Assembly (NCBI RefSeq): GCF_002234675.1
Contig: NC_019866.2
Span: 8,399,261 to 8,463,260, forward strand
From: Oryzias latipes
Taxonomy: Eukaryota; Chordata; Actinopteri; Beloniformes; Adrianichthyidae
Direction of reading: 5' to 3'
Length of the DNA: 64,000 bases
The position numbers and the translations under genes are program-made. Shown one piece after another: positions 60,340 to 64,000 of the stretch (positions are counted from its first letter, which is position 1; each line of letters starts with the position of its first letter). The notes below the pieces were generated by a model. The model had not been told where the DNA came from, did no database searches, and worked only from the letters and a program-made list of their open reading frames with translations.

Positions 60340-61500
60340 GAAAAAACTTTTTCGCTACATGCATGGCACAAATCGGATTATAATCTGTTTTTTTTAATTG
60401 CCATCTGAATCTGATCAGTTATTGTCTGGTGATTGTAGTTCTCTGATTTTTCTAATTAAAAACAGATTTCTATTCGATAATTTGACATTTTCCTATGCGT
60501 TTATATACATTTTTATAAAGTGTTGAAATTTAATAAAAGCTACATAAAGAATAATTTATTAAAAAAAGACAATGAACAGATGATTGGCATTTAAACAAAA
60601 GACTTCAGAAGCGTGTAGTCTTTTATACACCTTAAAGCTCTGTTGGGCAACTCTGACAAGAATCAAACTGGATTATTATTTGTTATCTAAAGTTTGGATT
60701 CGTTTTGGGTTTTCTTCAAGTTGATAGATTTGTGCAATCGTGCATTGTTTCACATTTTTTTCCTACCAAATAGGTTTAGCCATCAGGCAATAAGTTTAGA
60801 ATTTGACATACATTTTTGAGATAGTTGTAGCAGAACCACATCATATTTCATTTAACAATTTGATAAAATAAGTTGAATTTATCAACCTAAAATCAATTCA
60901 GACCACACTAGAAATTGTGTAAATGAAATAATTATTTATTCACTTACTTACAAAATCTATATGACAAAAAGAGAGGGATTTGAAGCAAGTTTGTTTTGTT
61001 CAGATGGAATTTATTTATTCTTTTAATCACTGATTCAACTATTTTAGAAACACATAATATATTAATTATGAAAAACTTTTACCTGAACATCTAATAACAA
61101 GTAAGAAATGATTGCACAAACAGCTTCATAACACAGAAACAGTTTATTTTAGACAGGTATGAACAGAAAAAGAAAAACGATTTGATGCATAACATGTGAG
61201 TGTCAAAGTTCAACATATGGAAGGCAAAAATATTAAAGAGTGTATATAAACTGTTATTGCAGATAAAACCTATAATTTACTCTTCCAGTCAGATAGAAAG
61301 TATTTTTTTTGACAAAAGCCACCAAAGCAGTACTTTCCCTGTCAATCAAAAACCCAACTAAAGTGTAATAGAACAAGAGACATTAAAACAATGGACACAA
61401 AACTGTATAAAAACATAGATTCAACAATAGAAAAGCATCATAAGCTATTGCAAGCCAGAGAGAGAGAGAAGGGTTCAGCTGTAAAGACATAAAGGGCTTC
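60339..61500. other. spacer between eif3g and the p2ry11-like gene, including its probable 3' UTR
   Basis: AT-rich, with no further gene. The part next to 61500 is presumably the 3' UTR of the p2ry11-like gene; I did not fix its polyadenylation site. Confidence 0.5.
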
Positions 61501-62424
61501 TTATTCCTGCATTCTGTCGTCTGAATCTTTTCCACAGCATGCCACTCTTATACTGTCAAACACGGCCATGTAGAGGATGGGATGGATGCACATGTTCAGA
61601 GTTGCCAGTCCCTTAGACACCTGGTACATGTTGTAGACCCAACAAACAGACAGGTTAGGAAAGTGTAACCTTTGGTACAAATGATAGACTTGAGCAAAGT
61701 GATACGGTACAAAGGAGATGCCATAAAGAAAGATCACCGATGAAACTAACAGGCCAACCTTGTACTTTTCTTGCTTTGTTATGTTGACATTTTTCCACAC
61801 TACACGAATCACCAGAAAGTAAGAAGTGAAAGTCACCAGAAAGGGCACAAGGCAGCCAAACACGGCCAGGAATAGTTTGTAGATGAAGTGAGAGCTTGCA
61901 TTATTAGAAACGTGGTCACAGAAAGACACACACAGAGTGTTGTTGTTGTCTTCATGCTGGCAAACAGATGCAAATTTCAGCACAGGTAGGGAGACGACTG
62001 CGACGATAGTCCATATGATGACGCTGGCGAGTTTGGCGTGGAAAGGCTCCACGTAGGAACGGTTAAAGAAAGGCCAAACGAGGGCCACACATCGGTTCAC
62101 GCTGATGGCCATGATGAAGAAGACGCTCACGTATAGGTTGAGGATAAAAAGAAACCTCTCCATCTTACACACAGCATTCCCAAACATCCAGCGTTTCTCC
62201 AGTGAATAATAAACGATCAGGAGAGGCAGAGTTAGGACATACAGCAGGTCACTGATGGCCAGATTACAGGACAGGACCACACCTGGGTGCCAGTTCTTTC
62301 TTTCCTTGGTGAGCAGCAGAAACAAGGCCAACGCATTTCCCACAAGAGCAACGATAAACTCCACTCCATACATGGCAGGAAGCACGCCGATCTGAAACTT
62401 CTCGCAATCAGAGAAGTTCACCAT
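61501..62424 (-). CDS. p2ry11: P2Y-type purinergic receptor, P2RY11-like
   Basis: Class A GPCR for extracellular nucleotides at the plasma membrane. Intact single coding exon of 307 residues: N-terminal sequon N3, TM1 from about residue 14, conserved ECL1/TM3 cysteine C86 (NAVCKMERFLF), and TM3 ending in N110-R111-C112 instead of the usual DRY. ECL2 is Cys-rich, TM6 has FVPYHFAQV, and TM7 has HPILY (281-285) in place of NPxxY. HPxxY and the WHPGVV and ERFLF blocks match P2RY11, and human P2RY11 also sits beside EIF3G, so similarity and position agree. The C-terminal tail is very short (CCGKDSDDRMQE), shorter than in the human receptor. An AG six bases upstream of the ATG (CACCTGTAG|AGAAAGATG) suggests a spliced 5' UTR or a start in an earlier exon. 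Ligand preference cannot be read from sequence. Confidence 0.85.
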   Translation of the reverse strand: MVNFSDCEKFQIGVLPAMYGVEFIVALVGNALALFLLLTKERKNWHPGVVLSCNLAISDLLYVLTLPLLIVYYSLEKRWMFGNAVCKMERFLFILNLYVSVFFIMAISVNRCVALVWPFFNRSYVEPFHAKLASVIIWTIVAVVSLPVLKFASVCQHEDNNNTLCVSFCDHVSNNASSHFIYKLFLAVFGCLVPFLVTFTSYFLVIRVVWKNVNITKQEKYKVGLLVSSVIFLYGISFVPYHFAQVYHLYQRLHFPNLSVCWVYNMYQVSKGLATLNMCIHPILYMAVFDSIRVACCGKDSDDRMQE

Positions 62425-62644
62425 CTTTCTCTACAGGTGATTGATCAATTGTGTGGAGGGCAGTGGCTGTGAAAGCATGTGAACAGTTTGATCAGCTGCC
62501 CTGATGTTTACTTGAACACATTTGAACACAAAAAATGAGATTTTGTGAAAAGGTAAAAGGTATCTTTTAAAAAAGATACAAAAACTTATCAAGAAACTTG
62601 TCAAAACAGGTTTCACTAAATCTATAAAAATGATGTTAACTTAC

Positions 62645-62860
62645 CCAAAATGTGCTACAAACTGTATTTATCAAGGAGCGATGAAAGCAGTTCCTGTGTA
62701 GAAACTTAAGACTAAAGATATCGCTCGATTATCTCAAGTGTTGCATCTAGTGACACAAAAAAGCCTGAGTGTCATTTCCTCTTACCGACACATGCGTTTC
62801 ACAATCTGACGAGGAACATGACCACTTCTGCCATCTGCACAAAAAAAGGCTATAAATACA
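62645..62860 (-). other. possible 5' non-coding exon(s) of the p2ry11-like gene
   Basis: Two donor-like sites on the minus strand, GTAAGT at 62644 and GTAAGA at 62785, lie upstream of the acceptor-like AG next to the receptor start codon. Either could end a first exon in this interval. There is no coding evidence. Call rests on splice motifs only. Confidence 0.3.
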
Positions 62861-64000
62861 TTACGTTAGCCTTGACTCAGTTTTAAATCTAATATAATTT
62901 AAAATCTAGAATTCCATCCACAATTGTTGAGTTTTTTGACTGCGAAAGGTGAAAGAAGTGTTTTCATTGCCTGTTTTAACCAAATACATTTTTTGACTGT
63001 GTTCTATAAATAATTATGAACAGTGAAAGTTTTGAAATTACAGATGTTTTTTTTAAATTTGATTTTTGAGGTGCTCTTGTGCTCAACTATTTTAAAAGAT
63101 GCTTCTAATTGTCAGCCTTTTTTGCCTATTATATTATAACAGTTTATACTTCCTGTTTGGGGTGTTTTGAATACTAACTACCCATACTTGAGTTCGAACC
63201 ATCAGTAAATTGTCTGCAAACTAATATTTTACTCTAATTTGGAAAATAAAAGTATTGATTCCATCATTTAGTTTAGATTTACATTTGAGCAAGTAGCTTA
63301 GTTGAGGTTTAGTTGATTTTTACCAATAAATTTTCTTGCTTCTTAGATGTTGAATAAACTTTTAAAATCAAGCTTAACTGCTTTTTAACAAATTTCATAC
63401 ACACCTGTGATCACTCTGTAACAACAGTAAGATATGATTTAAATCAAATAATTTGATTTCCACCTGCGTGAGATTTTTCTGTCCGTTTTAAATTTTGATA
63501 TATCAAAAGGATATCTACATGACATATTTTGAAGATCAATCCCTTAAAATCAGTTTAAAAATTATGACAGACAAATTTTATTTGAATGGTATGCTGCCAC
63601 ATTTATAGTCAATATCTTGTTCAACACAATGTTCAAAAAAATATATTAATCTAATTAAAGCTGTACCTTCATGTTTTTGCAAGTCTACTTGAAAAACATT
63701 AAATGTGAAACCTCAAAATGGAAACTGAGCAAAAGTCAAACCTTTTGAAAATGTCATATTTAAATAGGTTGTGATTTTTTTCTAATTTAATCTTTAAAAA
63801 ACAAAAAAAGACCACCTATTTCCACATTTACTTTGAAGCTTTGAAGTATGTTTAATATTTTTTAGCTTTAGTCATGACAATGTGTACAAATATGACAAAA
63901 AAGAAACTCACAAAACAGATGAAAAATAAAAAAGTTACTTTTGTATGTTCATTAACCAAATCGGAAAGCAGTATCCATTTCTCAACTTGTGGCTCTTTTA
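62861..64000. other. right-edge sequence without a recognisable gene
   Basis: Strongly AT-rich with short random frames on both strands. The human neighbour of P2RY11, PPAN, is not recognised before the window ends. Confidence 0.55.

Noticed and set aside
60145-60408. Open frame with poly-Ile
   Set aside because: Translation of the (AAT)n microsatellite overlapping the antisense of eif3g exon 1.

Overview
ORGANISM. The window is nuclear DNA from a ray-finned (teleost) fish. It is AT-rich and has spliced genes with vertebrate GT/AG junctions, Tc1-like and piggyBac-like transposon remnants, TTAA-flanked miniature elements and long microsatellites. The gene set (ICAM-like, s1pr2, dnmt1, eif3g, p2ry11-like) is the vertebrate block known from human 19p13.2. 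One dispersed element (ends CCCTTGTGCTATC) resembles repeats I associate with medaka-type (Oryzias) genomes, but that species hint is weak. LAYOUT. 1-5.8 kb: an ICAM-like cell-adhesion gene on the minus strand, with a signal-peptide exon, five immunoglobulin exons, and a last exon that is uncertain or beyond the left edge. 5.8-29.1 kb: no recognisable gene, only transposon debris (a piggyBac-like fragment at 10.7-11.2 kb, a truncated Tc1-like element at 19.1-20.0 kb, copies of a terminal-repeat element). 29.1-42.9 kb: s1pr2, with a candidate non-coding first exon at 29.15-29.6 kb, an intron of about 10.3 kb and one coding exon at 40.05-41.12 kb. 42.9-45.9 kb: spacer with a self-nested miniature transposon and a (TA)60 tract. 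45.9-55.7 kb: dnmt1, complete; I assembled 34 coding exons (4,476 nt, 1,491 residues) with an E2F-type site in the promoter. 55.7-57.5 kb: another miniature transposon and a 5'-truncated LINE between the tail-to-tail dnmt1 and eif3g genes. 57.5-60.2 kb: eif3g, complete, 10 coding exons, 297 residues. 61.5-62.4 kb: an intact P2Y-type receptor, best called p2ry11-like. 62.8-64 kb: nothing recognised. FUNCTION. These genes form no single pathway; they share a conserved neighbourhood. Dnmt1 is maintenance DNA methyltransferase and eIF3g is a translation-initiation subunit. S1PR2 and P2RY11-like are lipid and nucleotide GPCRs, and the ICAM-like gene encodes a leukocyte-type adhesion ligand. I found no tRNA, rRNA, CRISPR array or wholly new gene system. 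The most notable points are the eif3g orientation compared with human, a possible 15-nt in-frame dnmt1 micro-exon, a poly-C splice acceptor in dnmt1, the unresolved ICAM tail, and nested transposon insertions.
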